Source: JBPCRW01 sp050996405 (GTDB lineage Bacteria > Acidobacteriota > Blastocatellia > Pyrinomonadales > Pyrinomonadaceae). From it: a stretch of 23,182 nt of DNA. Position 1 is the first letter of the stretch. Each line of letters starts with the position of its first letter. Below are positions 15,147 to 23,065 of this stretch, in pieces. Position numbers and translations under genes: made by a program. The notes under the pieces are model-generated. The model had not been told where the DNA came from and did not search any database. It saw only the letters and a program-made list of their open reading frames with translations. The DNA lies in assembly GCA_050996405.1 (NCBI GenBank), contig JBPCRW010000093.1, positions 1 to 23,182 on the forward strand. The letters are read 5' to 3'.

Positions 15147-15704
15147 TCAACCGCACCTTCCGATAAAGACATTCGGGTCATTTGTGGCTGCTGGAAAAAT
15201 GCAACGACAACTCGGAAATGCTCCTGCAAAAGTGCAAACAGGATCGGAACATGTTTGCCCACTGGGACAAGTGCACGCAGTATTACCCGCATTAGCTGGA
15301 CAACGCGAAGAAAGCGCATGGGCAGCGGTCGGCGCAATGAGTGCTGAAACTCACCGGCAATGCAATCATCGAAGCAAATCCGACCTTTTTGATAACATCG
15401 CGGCGATTCATGCCTTCAAATGCGCTCGGGGTAGCTATTTCATTTTCAATCAGATTTTTCTTCTTTAACTGGTCAAGTGCGAGCCAGACCAAATCTTCAT
15501 TCGCCGGTGAATTAAGTTTTTGCTCAATCCTTTGCTAATTTCGCTGACGGATTTTTCGCCGTCGCACATTTGCTAGACTAATGACGATGTTTCGTTCAGG
15601 CAAAACGCTTTATTATCTTTCAGATTATAAATTAAAACTTCCCCGTCGAGTTCTTGTACAATAATGTCATTTGTACGTCCTTTCGGATGATTCTTTGACA
15701 CCAT
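15147..15704 (-). pseudogene. Broken gene for a PqqD-domain protein with an internal RR leader and Cys-rich tail
   Basis: Read on the minus strand, AGGAG precedes ATG at 15702-15704. Frame 1 gives IIVQELDGEVLIYNLKDNKA and FCLNETSSLV, then TAG (15573-15575) where the family has Trp, then QMCDGEKSVSEISKG. A frameshift near 15515-15525 leads to LNSPANEDLVWLALDQLKKK, NLIENEI, and MNRRDVIKKVGFASMIALPV. A second one-base shift near 15342 leads to LIAPTAAHALSSRC and a Cys-rich tail (CTCPSGQTC, CRC) ending ...GRCG at TGA 15147-15149. The first part is a PqqD-like domain, the fold that presents peptides to modifying enzymes. The RR-plus-hydrophobic stretch resembles a Tat-type leader placed internally. 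The three lesions make function impossible. The reconstructed protein would be about 185 residues. Confidence 0.75.
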
Positions 15705-16106
15705 AAAAATAAGCTTCTCCTTCTAAAGTTTAAATATAAGTTATTGAACCAAATGTACTTTTATAGAAAAGCAAAAAGATACACGAAAATCAACTGTTAA
15801 TTCCTTTTCTGAAATTAGTTGATGAACAATGTTTTTGAACAATTGCTGTCCAGAAGTTCAAAAAATAATCTCTGGGTCTGGAAAATTATTTACGTATTAA
15901 AACACTATTAATATATCACCTGTCTCATTAAAATTGCTAGGTTCAATTACCTACCTGTAACGCCGGGCGGAATGATTACATACCCCAGTGGATAATTTCA
16001 AGGTTCTAGCTCATTCTTGGTGACTTCATTTAATTTCTGCTATTTTGACAGAATGAATCACTCTCAAAAATCTTACATTGCAGGTGGGAATTTAGGTGTG
16101 ACAAAG
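15705..16106. other. AT-rich intergenic DNA, nothing recognised
   Basis: About 400 bases, clearly poorer in GC than the flanking operons, with stops in all frames. It should hold the lost gene's promoter at its left edge. I see no RNA gene, no repeat and no protein fragment that I can name. Confidence 0.5.
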
Positions 16107-16130
16107 AAAAAAGACACCTTTCGGTGCCTT
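16107..16130 (-). terminator. Rho-independent terminator of the tRNA-Ala locus
   Basis: On the minus strand GGCACC-GAAA-GGTGTC (16113-16128, one G-U pair) is followed by a run of T (16107-16112 read as A on the plus strand). It lies 18 bases after the CCA end of the tRNA fragment, as expected for a tRNA terminator. Confidence 0.8.
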
Positions 16131-16146
16131 TAAACTACTGATTCTA

Positions 16147-16192
<46 letters not shown>

Positions 16193-16215
16193 TTCGTTGA
16201 CAATTCATTTGGAAA

Positions 16216-16291
16216 AACATTGAATAGTTGAATTTTAATAAATAAATCAATAGTTTACGCCGTGTGCAAAGTAATTCAACTATTCAATGTT
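16216..16291. repeat. Perfect 19-bp inverted repeat next to the tRNA scar
   Basis: AACATTGAATAGTTGAATT (16216-16234) is repeated inverted at 16273-16291 with 38 bases between. A shorter GTTGAC/GTCAAC pair (16196-16201, 16303-16308) is nested around it. The position beside a tRNA integration scar suggests recombinase or excisionase binding sites, or the ends of a tiny element. A hairpin role is also possible. Confidence 0.65.
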
Positions 16292-16503
16292 ATCTTCTGT
16301 TAGTCAACTTTTGGTAACGTATTAGTAACGGGATTCTATTGGGCTTACTCTTTTGAAAATTATCCAATCTCATCTCTGTATTCCCGATGCAATTACAAGT
16401 TACGAGATCTAACGCCTATTTCACGCCTTCCGATAAAGCATCTGATTTAGTAAAGGTCGCGTTTTAATCATAAGCAAGCCTTCTTCGGTCAATAGGGTTA
16501 TAG

Positions 16504-16650
16504 CTAATACTCGGTTAACAGCGTGAAATCAACAGGCGGACGATTCGCCGAATTCGTGCCGATAATCGTGTTGCTGCGCGGGTCTAGATAGTAGTTGCTG
16601 TAGCCAGAACCCACTTTATACGTTTGACCTGTGTTCGGGTCGGTTACACC
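16504..16650 (-). pseudogene. C-terminal remnant of an unrecognised protein
   Basis: The minus-strand frame ending at TAG 16504-16506 reads GVTDPNTGQTYKVGSGYSN, then YYLDPRSNTIIGTNSANRPP and VDFTLLTEY. This looks like the natural C-terminus of a larger protein and resembles tails I associate with extracellular or hydrolase-like proteins of acidobacteria, without a named family. Upstream of about 16650 the same frame runs antisense to the TPR fragment, so the true gene was cut there. Confidence 0.5.
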
Positions 16651-17131
16651 CATCTCGCTCTGGCAGACGTTGAGATTGACTACAATTGGAATTGGCAAGC
16701 GGGTGAAGCCGAATTCAAACGCGCTCTTGAACTCGCGCCGAATCTGGCGTTCGTCCACAGCGAGTATTCGGAATTTCTCGCGCGGATGGGACGCTTTGAG
16801 GAATCCGATTATCATTCGCATTTGAGTTTGCAGCTCAATCCAATTGCGATAAACAATGAAGCCATCCAAGCCCTTCATCTTTTCTACGCGCATCGTTTTG
16901 ACGACTGCATCGAGCAAAGCAAAATGGTCGTCGCCAAAGACTCGAATGCTTATCTCGCCTGGTTATATCTTTCGATGGCGCAAAGCGCGAAAGGCAATTA
17001 CGCCGCCGTCGTCGAAGCGGACGAAAAAGCAAGCGGATTACGGTCGGTGCGCCGCCGGACTTATTCTTGATGGTTTGCGGGCAGATCCACGCTTTACAGT
17101 ATTATTGCAAAAAACACACCTTGACGAATAA
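16645..17131 (+). pseudogene. Truncated and frameshifted TPR-protein gene
   Basis: The plus strand encodes YTHLALADVEIDYNWNWQAG, then EAEFKRALELAPNLAFVHSE and SEFLARMGRFEESDYHSH. These are tetratricopeptide repeats of the kind found behind CadC-like DNA-binding or serine/threonine kinase domains in acidobacterial regulators. The N-terminal domain is missing: the repeats begin abruptly beside the unrelated minus-strand remnant. Near 17025-17060 the frame breaks: one frame stops at 17070, while the frame with the usual ending (LILDGLRADPRFTVLLQKTH) runs to the stop at 17131. It is therefore a remnant of a longer gene with a 5' deletion and a frameshift. Confidence 0.7.
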
Positions 17132-17203
17132 AGTTTAAAAGTGTCAAAACTTTATACGTTTGCTTTTAGTTTCTCGTGACCGCGTGAAATATGACAATTA
17201 GTT

Positions 17204-18538
17204 TTATTTTTGCCGGTTCTGCAAAATCTTTACAAACGAACCGGAACGAAGCTCATCCAGCGAAAGGCTGGTTAAATCCAATGCTTCCTGTTCGGTCAGA
17301 GCGCGACAGTTGATTGCGCGGAGAAAATAATTTAACAATCCTTGTCCGGTTGCCGCGTCGTCAAAAACATCGCCGACGAGCGTCGCCTGCGCCGCCTTTG
17401 CGACAAAATTGCTCAATCGTTCGGAAGCTGCGTCCAAGCCTTCGAGAAAAAATGTATAAACCGCCGCGTAGCGCGTCGGAAACTGCGCCGGATGCAAATC
17501 CCAGCCTTGATAAAAAGCGTTGGCGAGCGAATGTCGAACGTGATCGTAATGCAGTTTCCAGGCGCGATGCACAACGCGGCGATTTTCCGTTTCCTGTTCC
17601 GCCGTCAACTCTCCGCGATGCGGCGCGACAGGCATAATATTTGTCGCGCCGTCCGACAACCAGATTCCCGTTCCGCCAAACGAAACCTGCATTACGTGGC
17701 GTGCGAAATCACACGCCGGATGCAGCATATCCTGATACGCGGCGGTGATGCTGCAACTAGCGGTGTAATCGTAAGTCCCGAAATGCGCCGCGACGCAGCG
17801 TCCCCGCGCGGCATCGAGCATCTGCGGGAGATTCGTTTCGCCGCGTTCGTTGATGATTGATTGTGTCGTTTCAACCATCATTTCCATCTTGAGCGAATTC
17901 GCCGGTAAGTTTAGTTTCGGCTCAAGCAAATCAAAAATATCAGTCAGAGTTGCGACCTGCGCGGGCGAAATGATTTTCGGCAGCGTCACCACAAAATTTT
18001 CCGGCAATCGTCCGCCGGTTTGTTCGACGAGCGTCGTCAAAAACAAATCCATAGTGCGAATGCTGCGGGCGTGTAACTCTTCAGAAAACGTCTTGATGCG
18101 AATTCCGAGAAACGGCGGCAGTGTTCCGGCTTCGAGACCTTTCGCCGCTTCCTGCGCGGCTAAAACGGCGTGTCCGTCTTCTTCCGCGTCGGGGCGTGTG
18201 CCGTAGCCGTCTTCAAAATCAATGCGAAAATCTTCGACTGCTTCCCGCGCGAGTTTTTCACGCACTCGCTCGTAAATCGTGTCGGCTAGTTTGCCCGGCA
18301 GTTCGAGTGCCTGCGCGAAAGTCTCCGCGTCTGGCGCATATGTTTCAAACGAGCGCATCGCAAGCGTGCCGAGACGCGGCGCGGTGTCTGATTTGAACAA
18401 ATGCGCCCCGCCATAAACGGTATGCACCGGCTGACGGCGAGCCGATTCGCCCGGGTAACGGGCGGCGAAAGCGGCGAGTGCCGGTTGCAAACTTCGCGTA
18501 ATTTCCTGCATTGATTCCTGAGAAAGTGTTGTCGTCAT
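17204..18538 (-). CDS. HpcH/HpaI aldolase-like protein (DUF6986 type) of the urate operon
   Basis: With the start at 18538 this is 444 residues, beginning MTTTLSQESMQEITRSLQPA. Motifs include HTVYGGAHLFKSDTAPRLG and FRIDFEDGYGTRPDAEEDGH, with acidic residues of the metal site, then MMVETTQSI and AAHFGTYDYT. This matches a conserved family in the HpcH/HpaI aldolase/citrate lyase superfamily, sometimes labelled phosphoenolpyruvate kinase without evidence. I recall it recurring beside uricase genes in actinobacteria. Superfamily members make or break C-C bonds using metal-bound pyruvate or glyoxylate. As last gene of a urate-to-ureidoglycolate operon, it could act on glyoxylate or a related product; this is inference. 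A longer start at 18580 adds 14 residues that do not look like the family. No Shine-Dalgarno site decides between them. Confidence 0.82.
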   Translation of the reverse strand: MTTTLSQESMQEITRSLQPALAAFAARYPGESARRQPVHTVYGGAHLFKSDTAPRLGTLAMRSFETYAPDAETFAQALELPGKLADTIYERVREKLAREAVEDFRIDFEDGYGTRPDAEEDGHAVLAAQEAAKGLEAGTLPPFLGIRIKTFSEELHARSIRTMDLFLTTLVEQTGGRLPENFVVTLPKIISPAQVATLTDIFDLLEPKLNLPANSLKMEMMVETTQSIINERGETNLPQMLDAARGRCVAAHFGTYDYTASCSITAAYQDMLHPACDFARHVMQVSFGGTGIWLSDGATNIMPVAPHRGELTAEQETENRRVVHRAWKLHYDHVRHSLANAFYQGWDLHPAQFPTRYAAVYTFFLEGLDAASERLSNFVAKAAQATLVGDVFDDAATGQGLLNYFLRAINCRALTEQEALDLTSLSLDELRSGSFVKILQNRQK

Positions 18539-18655
18539 TTCGGTTTTGTTAAAATTATTCCTAAATAAATTGCCACTCATCTGACGTTCTTTGAAAAATA
18601 AATACCGTTAGTCTTGCGGCATTTGTTTTTCAAAGGACACGAGTCCGTGTTACTT

Positions 18656-19501
18656 CTAGCGGCTCAAACGCGCCTCAATCAACCCGTGCGGCTCGTCTGT
18701 CGGCACGAAAATACGGTTGTCATTCTCCAAATCGAAGCGCGTAAAATCTATCGGCAGGCAATGAATGTTCGGCAGCGAAAATGCGATTTCCGCGATGTCG
18801 GGAAATTTCTCTAACACCGCTTCGCCCATCGCGTAAAGCGTGTGCTGAACGGAAAGGCTGTCGTGTTCGGCGAAGGTTTCGAGAATCGTTTGCCGCACAT
18901 CGCGCCAAGCATCGCCGGTCGCCGCGTCCGCGTTCGCGTAACGCCAAACTGCTTTGATGGAAGTCGCAAAAATTCTGTCCGTCGCCTCCGGCAAAGTCGT
19001 GTATTGGTCTTTGATAAAGCCGACAAAACCCGACCTTGTAGTTTTCAAAACTATCAAATCTTCAACGCCCGATTCTACCGTCACGCCGCCGCGTGCCCGG
19101 CTGATTATCGCCGTGCGTTTTTCGTCGCCGCCTTTGACGAAGGAATGTTGATGCGGCTCGCCGCCGACGTTAATGCGCGTCCAGGCGTGTTCGGCAATTT
19201 CGATGATAACCCGCGTTACTTGCGGATTGCTTGTCAGAAAATAATCCGCTAAACGCAACGCGAAAATTTCAATTTCCTCGATTTCCTGTGTCTGATGCGC
19301 CAACGTATAAACCGTGTTCTTCATCGTGTCAGTCGGCAGCACCTGGCTGTTGTCGCCGACGGTGTGAACTTCCGTGAAATCTCCTTCAAATGCGATTTTG
19401 ACGGTGATGTTTTGTAATTCGTGCCGCTCGCCCGTCCGCGCAACTTTCATCAAGCGCACACGCGCTTTGCCGTAATTGTCATGAATTATTCTGACTGTCA
19501 T
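18656..19501 (-). CDS. Urate oxidase (cofactor-free uricase)
   Basis: This 281-residue protein catalyses oxidation of urate to 5-hydroxyisourate with O2, without metal or cofactor. The catalytic Lys-Thr pair is visible as K12 (NYGKARVRL) and T57 (VLPTDTMKNTVY). The second T-fold repeat has HSFVKGGDEKR, TTRSGFVGFIKDQYTTLPEA and the substrate-binding NIHCLPIDF. Length fits the family (about 290-300), and both tunnelling-fold domains are present. It starts four bases after the hydroxyisourate hydrolase stop, so the unstable product is dealt with by its neighbours. The next gene, the aldolase-like protein, follows after a gap of about 75-120 bases containing a small hairpin (ACACG/CGTGT), the widest spacing in the operon. 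Confidence 0.95.
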   Translation of the reverse strand: MTVRIIHDNYGKARVRLMKVARTGERHELQNITVKIAFEGDFTEVHTVGDNSQVLPTDTMKNTVYTLAHQTQEIEEIEIFALRLADYFLTSNPQVTRVIIEIAEHAWTRINVGGEPHQHSFVKGGDEKRTAIISRARGGVTVESGVEDLIVLKTTRSGFVGFIKDQYTTLPEATDRIFATSIKAVWRYANADAATGDAWRDVRQTILETFAEHDSLSVQHTLYAMGEAVLEKFPDIAEIAFSLPNIHCLPIDFTRFDLENDNRIFVPTDEPHGLIEARLSR

Positions 19502-19505
19502 AATT

Positions 19506-19847
19506 TTAGCTTCCGCGATAAGTCGAGTAACCGAACGGACTCAAAAGCAAAGGAACGTGGAAATGCTGCGCCGCGTCGCGCACGGTGAACGCCACCGTTA
19601 CCTGCGGATAAAATCCTTCGATTTGCTGCCGTGCAAAATAATTTCCGGTGTCGAAAGTGAGCCGGTAATTTCCCGCCTGCAAAATCGTTTCCGAATCTAA
19701 CAAATCTCTGAATCGTCCGTCGTTGTCGGTTACGCCTTTGCCGATAATTTCCCAATTCGTCTCAGTCTGTTTTTCCAGTGTAACCGGAATGCCGCGAGCG
19801 GGAAAGCCTGTCGAAACGTCCAAAATATGTGTCGTGATTGCGCTCAT
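19506..19847 (-). CDS. uraH: 5-hydroxyisourate hydrolase
   Basis: This 113-residue transthyretin-like enzyme hydrolyses 5-hydroxyisourate to OHCU. The N-terminal ITTHILDVSTGFPARGIPV carries the catalytic His (H7), DNDGRFRDL holds the active-site Arg, FHVPLLLSPFGYSTYRGS ends the protein, and the terminal YRGS is the hallmark that separates the enzyme from transthyretin hormone carriers. It would form a tetramer in the cytoplasm. Its ATG directly abuts the stop of the decarboxylase gene, indicating coupled translation. Confidence 0.95.
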   Translation of the reverse strand: MSAITTHILDVSTGFPARGIPVTLEKQTETNWEIIGKGVTDNDGRFRDLLDSETILQAGNYRLTFDTGNYFARQQIEGFYPQVTVAFTVRDAAQHFHVPLLLSPFGYSTYRGS

Positions 19848-20366
19848 TCAGTTTTCTGATTCTAACAATTTCTTCAACCTGATTTCCGTTATCTTTCTCT
19901 GCTCGTCAGCCGCGATGCGAATTTCCGTGGTGGCGTTATTGTTCAAACGCTCGTTGCAAACGGCAAGCATTTCTTCCGCGCATTTGCCCGTCGCGCAGAC
20001 AATAAATATAAACCCGAATTTCTCTTCATACAAACGGTTGGATTCGGCTAATGCGTCCAATACCGAATCGGCTGCGGCGTGCGTGCCGGACTGTTCGGCG
20101 TTTGACCATTCGGCAAATTGCGCCGGTTGTTTCGGCGCGGCTTTTTTCGCACCAATCTTCGGATGCGCGGCGAATGCTTCGAGCCAATCTTTTGCTTCGA
20201 GATTTTGCCAGATTCGCCCGGCTTGTTTTATCATTGCGGCGAGATCGGCAAACGGTCGCGCTTCGGTCATCAATTGCGCCCAGGTTTGCGAGCCGCAGCA
20301 ATTCAAAAAATCGGATTTCGCCGTTTCTTTCGCGGCTCGATTTAATTGTTCTAATTTTTCGCTCAT
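19848..20366 (-). CDS. uraD: OHCU (2-oxo-4-hydroxy-4-carboxy-5-ureidoimidazoline) decarboxylase
   Basis: This 172-residue all-helical enzyme decarboxylates OHCU to S-allantoin, giving the biological enantiomer. The catalytic His is in FAAHPKIGAKKA (H68), and the conserved NRLYEEKFGFIFIVCATGKC block follows. Its ATG overlaps the allantoicase stop (ATGA, four bases), and its stop touches the next start, so the three genes are translationally coupled. It is a stand-alone domain, not fused to hydroxyisourate hydrolase or uricase as in some bacteria. Confidence 0.95.
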   Translation of the reverse strand: MSEKLEQLNRAAKETAKSDFLNCCGSQTWAQLMTEARPFADLAAMIKQAGRIWQNLEAKDWLEAFAAHPKIGAKKAAPKQPAQFAEWSNAEQSGTHAAADSVLDALAESNRLYEEKFGFIFIVCATGKCAEEMLAVCNERLNNNATTEIRIAADEQRKITEIRLKKLLESEN

Positions 20367-21346
20367 TCCGAAAGCCTTGCGAAAAGACGCAAACGGCTCA
20401 CGCCGCCGTCGGGGAAAATGTTAAATCTGACGTGCGTTACTACGCCGCATTCTTTGATTTCGTCAACGAAAACGTGCCGCGTGTGAGCTTGAAGTTTGGC
20501 GTTCGGTAAAAGTTCCTGCCAGACAATTTCATCAAGATTCATTCCGCTTCCCGCTTCAATCGAACAGCTTTCGGGATAATTACCTTTGAAGTGCGACGTA
20601 TCAACTTCGACGCGCTTAATCGTTCCGGCATTGCCCAATTTTACGACGCACCAATCGTAGCCTTCGCCGCGCCGCCGTTTGGTTTCCCATCCGTCGCTCA
20701 TATCACGGGCGCGTCCGGGCATAATCAGATTGTGTCGGTGTCCGAAGAACATATCGCTCGCCGTCAAAACCGTCCCCCCGTGTTTCACCGCCGCTAAATC
20801 AATCTCGCTATTCCGACGGCGCAAAGCATTCCAATCCGGCACGACAACGCCAAAAACACGAAGACGCGCCACGCCGCCGTCGGGATAAATTTTCAGCCGC
20901 AAATGCGTTACGCGCTTGTCGTAATTTATTTCAAAATGATTTTGTGAATCGCCTTCCAATTCCGCTTGCGGCAAAATTTCAATCCATTCCGCGCTCATCA
21001 ATTGCTCAACATCCGGCTGCCCGTCAACCGCGCAGGCTTCGAGCGAGCAATGCGAAGGGTAATTGCCGCGAAAAAAACTCGTGTCAACAATAACGCCGTG
21101 AACGATGCCTGATAATCCCAACCGGATAATGCACCAATCAAAAGTTTCATTCAGACGCGGCGAGCGGCGGCGGCGCGTTTCCCAGCCGTCCATCCATTTA
21201 CCTAAGTCGGTGTATTTGCCTTCGATAAAAATCGGCGCGGCTTGTTTGAGCAAGTTCTCTTTCGGCGCGAAAAAATCATCATTGGCGTATAAAACTGCGC
21301 CGCCCAATTTCTCGCTCACTAAATCAATCAACTCGGTAAAATCCAT
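20363..21346 (-). CDS. alc: Allantoicase
   Basis: This 327-residue enzyme hydrolyses allantoate to ureidoglycolate and urea. It consists of two tandem beta-sandwich repeats of about 160 residues, each with a GGxVLxASDxxF-like start (GGAVLYANDDFFAPKENLL, 15-33; GGTVLTASDMFFGHRHNLI in the second), a DGWETxRRR block and an H-F-KGNYPxSCS/H-C-SxEA block. Both repeats are complete, and the length is normal. The choice of allantoicase means urea, not ammonia, is released at this step. It starts 20 bases after the allantoinase stop and overlaps the decarboxylase start by four bases. Confidence 0.93.
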   Translation of the reverse strand: MDFTELIDLVSEKLGGAVLYANDDFFAPKENLLKQAAPIFIEGKYTDLGKWMDGWETRRRRSPRLNETFDWCIIRLGLSGIVHGVIVDTSFFRGNYPSHCSLEACAVDGQPDVEQLMSAEWIEILPQAELEGDSQNHFEINYDKRVTHLRLKIYPDGGVARLRVFGVVVPDWNALRRRNSEIDLAAVKHGGTVLTASDMFFGHRHNLIMPGRARDMSDGWETKRRRGEGYDWCVVKLGNAGTIKRVEVDTSHFKGNYPESCSIEAGSGMNLDEIVWQELLPNAKLQAHTRHVFVDEIKECGVVTHVRFNIFPDGGVSRLRLFARLSE

Positions 21347-21366
21347 AAAATTTATACTGTCTATTG

Positions 21367-22719
21367 TTATATCAGCAATGCGCCGGTCGGCTTTGCAGCA
21401 AATCGTCCTTGCTCATAAACTCTCACGCCGCGCACATATGTTGCTCCGACAACGCCGCGCAAATTCATTCCCGAATAGGGCGTGAGCTTGTTTTTGAATT
21501 CAATAATTTCAGGCACGACTTTGAATTCTTTTTCAGGTTGAAAAATTACAATGTCCGCATCATAGCCTCCTGCCAGGCGACCTTTGCGTTTATCCAAACC
21601 GGCTAACTTCGCAGGCGCATCCGACATCCATCGAGTCAATTCGCGCAGCCCGAAATTTCGCTTTTGCAGTTGCGTCCAGATTGCGGGCAAGCTGAATTGC
21701 AGAGCCGCGATGCCGCCCCACGCTTCGAGAAAATCACCCGTTTCCTGCAATTTCAAATTCGGCGTGCAGGGCGAATGGTCGGAAACAATCATATCAATTA
21801 CGCCGTCCGCCAACGCCGCCCAAAGTTTTTCTTGATTTTCGCGCTCGCGCACCGGCGGACAGCATTTGAAATGAGTCGCGCCGTCGGGAATTTCTTCAGC
21901 CGCGAAGGTTAAATAATGCGGGCAGGTTTCAACTGTAATCGGTAATCCTTCTTCTCGCGCCGATTTCAATAAAGGCAAAACGTCGGACGATGAATGATGA
22001 ACGATGTGAACACGCGCTCCGGTTTCGCGGCACAGGCGAATCATCAGCGCGACGGCTTCGTTTTCCGACGCTCGCGGGCGCGATTTGAGAAAGGTTTGAT
22101 AATCTTGCGGACTGCTGCCCGCCAATTCTAAGGCGGCAGTTTCAATCGGTTCGGGAACTTCGGCGTGAACGAGCAAAACCGAGCCGAGCGCGGCTAACTC
22201 CGGCATCGCTTCAAGCAAATTTGATTCGGTAACGTGCGGAAATTCATCAACGCCTGAGTGAATCAAAAAACATTTGAAGCCGCGCACGCCCGCATTCAAA
22301 AGCGGTTTTAATTCGTGCGTGTTGCCGGGAATTACGCCGCCCCAGAAAGCCACGTCAACCCAGCATTTCCCTCGTGCCGCCGCGAGCTTTTGGGCAAACC
22401 CATCCGGCGTGGTAGTCGGCGGAATGCTGTTGAGCGGCATATCAACCAGCGTCGTTACGCCGCCCGCCGCCGCCGCTCTGGTTGCCGTCGTAAATCCTTC
22501 CCAATCGGTGCGTCCCGGTTCGTTAACGTGAACGTGCGCGTCTACCAATCCCGGCATCACCACCGCATCTCCCGCATCGACGAGCGGAGTTTGCGCCGGA
22601 ACATTATCCCATTCGCCCAAAGCCGTAATGATTCCGTCGCAAATATGCACCGAAGCCGGACGAGTGGTTTCCGGCATTACGACCTGACGACTACGAATAA
22701 TTAAGTCTAGCTTGTTCAT
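21367..22719 (-). CDS. allB: Allantoinase
   Basis: This 450-residue cyclic amidohydrolase opens the hydantoin ring of allantoin to give allantoate. The binuclear metal site is complete: H62 and H64 in DAHVHVNEPGRTDWEG, carboxylated Lys K149 in GFKCFLIHSG, H185 in LLVHAE, H241/H242 in HIVHHSSS, and D314 in VSDHSPC. The MPLNSIPPTTT stretch (94-104) is typical of allantoinase rather than dihydropyrimidinase or dihydroorotase. It is the first gene of the operon. Its promoter must lie in the 72 bases to the tRNA-Glu gene or upstream of that tRNA, so co-transcription with the tRNA is possible. No clear Shine-Dalgarno site is visible. Confidence 0.94.
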   Translation of the reverse strand: MNKLDLIIRSRQVVMPETTRPASVHICDGIITALGEWDNVPAQTPLVDAGDAVVMPGLVDAHVHVNEPGRTDWEGFTTATRAAAAGGVTTLVDMPLNSIPPTTTPDGFAQKLAAARGKCWVDVAFWGGVIPGNTHELKPLLNAGVRGFKCFLIHSGVDEFPHVTESNLLEAMPELAALGSVLLVHAEVPEPIETAALELAGSSPQDYQTFLKSRPRASENEAVALMIRLCRETGARVHIVHHSSSDVLPLLKSAREEGLPITVETCPHYLTFAAEEIPDGATHFKCCPPVRERENQEKLWAALADGVIDMIVSDHSPCTPNLKLQETGDFLEAWGGIAALQFSLPAIWTQLQKRNFGLRELTRWMSDAPAKLAGLDKRKGRLAGGYDADIVIFQPEKEFKVVPEIIEFKNKLTPYSGMNLRGVVGATYVRGVRVYEQGRFAAKPTGALLI

Positions 22720-22791
22720 TTATCTTTCGATGTGAATGTAATTGGGTAGATTCTAATTCAACATTCGCTTCCACCTTTTAGCTTAATTTTT

Positions 22792-22867
22792 TGGCGGCGC
22801 ATAGGGAAACTGAACCCTCCGTTTCGAGGTTGAGAATCTTGCGTCCTAACCACTAGACGAATGCGCC
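22792..22867 (-). tRNA. tRNA-Glu(CTC) with mismatched stems
   Basis: The 76-nt minus-strand sequence has a perfect acceptor stem (GGCGCAT/ATGCGCC), a standard D arm (GTCTAGTGGTTAGGAC), anticodon CTC (22832-22834) in loop TTCTCAA, discriminator G and encoded CCA, all fitting tRNA-Glu. The anticodon stem CAAGA/CCTCG has two A-C mismatches, and the T stem GAGGG/TCCCT has one A-C mismatch plus two G-U pairs, with loop TTCAGTT. It is either a divergent functional gene or an early pseudogene. No terminator follows before allB. Confidence 0.75.
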
Positions 22868-23065
22868 TTAGACTAAGTAAAGCCTGTTTCTTTCACAGTA
22901 TATAGTTGCTCGCCGGTTAATGCGAAATCTTAAGCGTTTCCGGCTTGATTTTTTAAATGACAGTTTTTCCTTTAATGGTTTACGATTAATTAACTGTCTT
23001 CCAATCTGCAGCCTAATTTTCTCTAAAGTTGACAGGCTTGCTGCGCGGAGATTTCATTTTCCGCG

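Noticed and set aside
15049..15468. Plus-strand open frame of 139 codons in the scar region
   Set aside because: It is antisense to the reconstructed PqqD-type pseudogene and has no family resemblance or ribosome site.
16504..16917. A 137-codon minus-strand gene
   Set aside because: Only the last 48 or so codons look like protein; the rest is antisense to TPR repeats, so it is a chance fusion of a remnant with antisense DNA.
19723..20424. Plus-strand open frame of 233 codons
   Set aside because: It lies wholly antisense to the hydroxyisourate hydrolase and OHCU decarboxylase genes, both certain.
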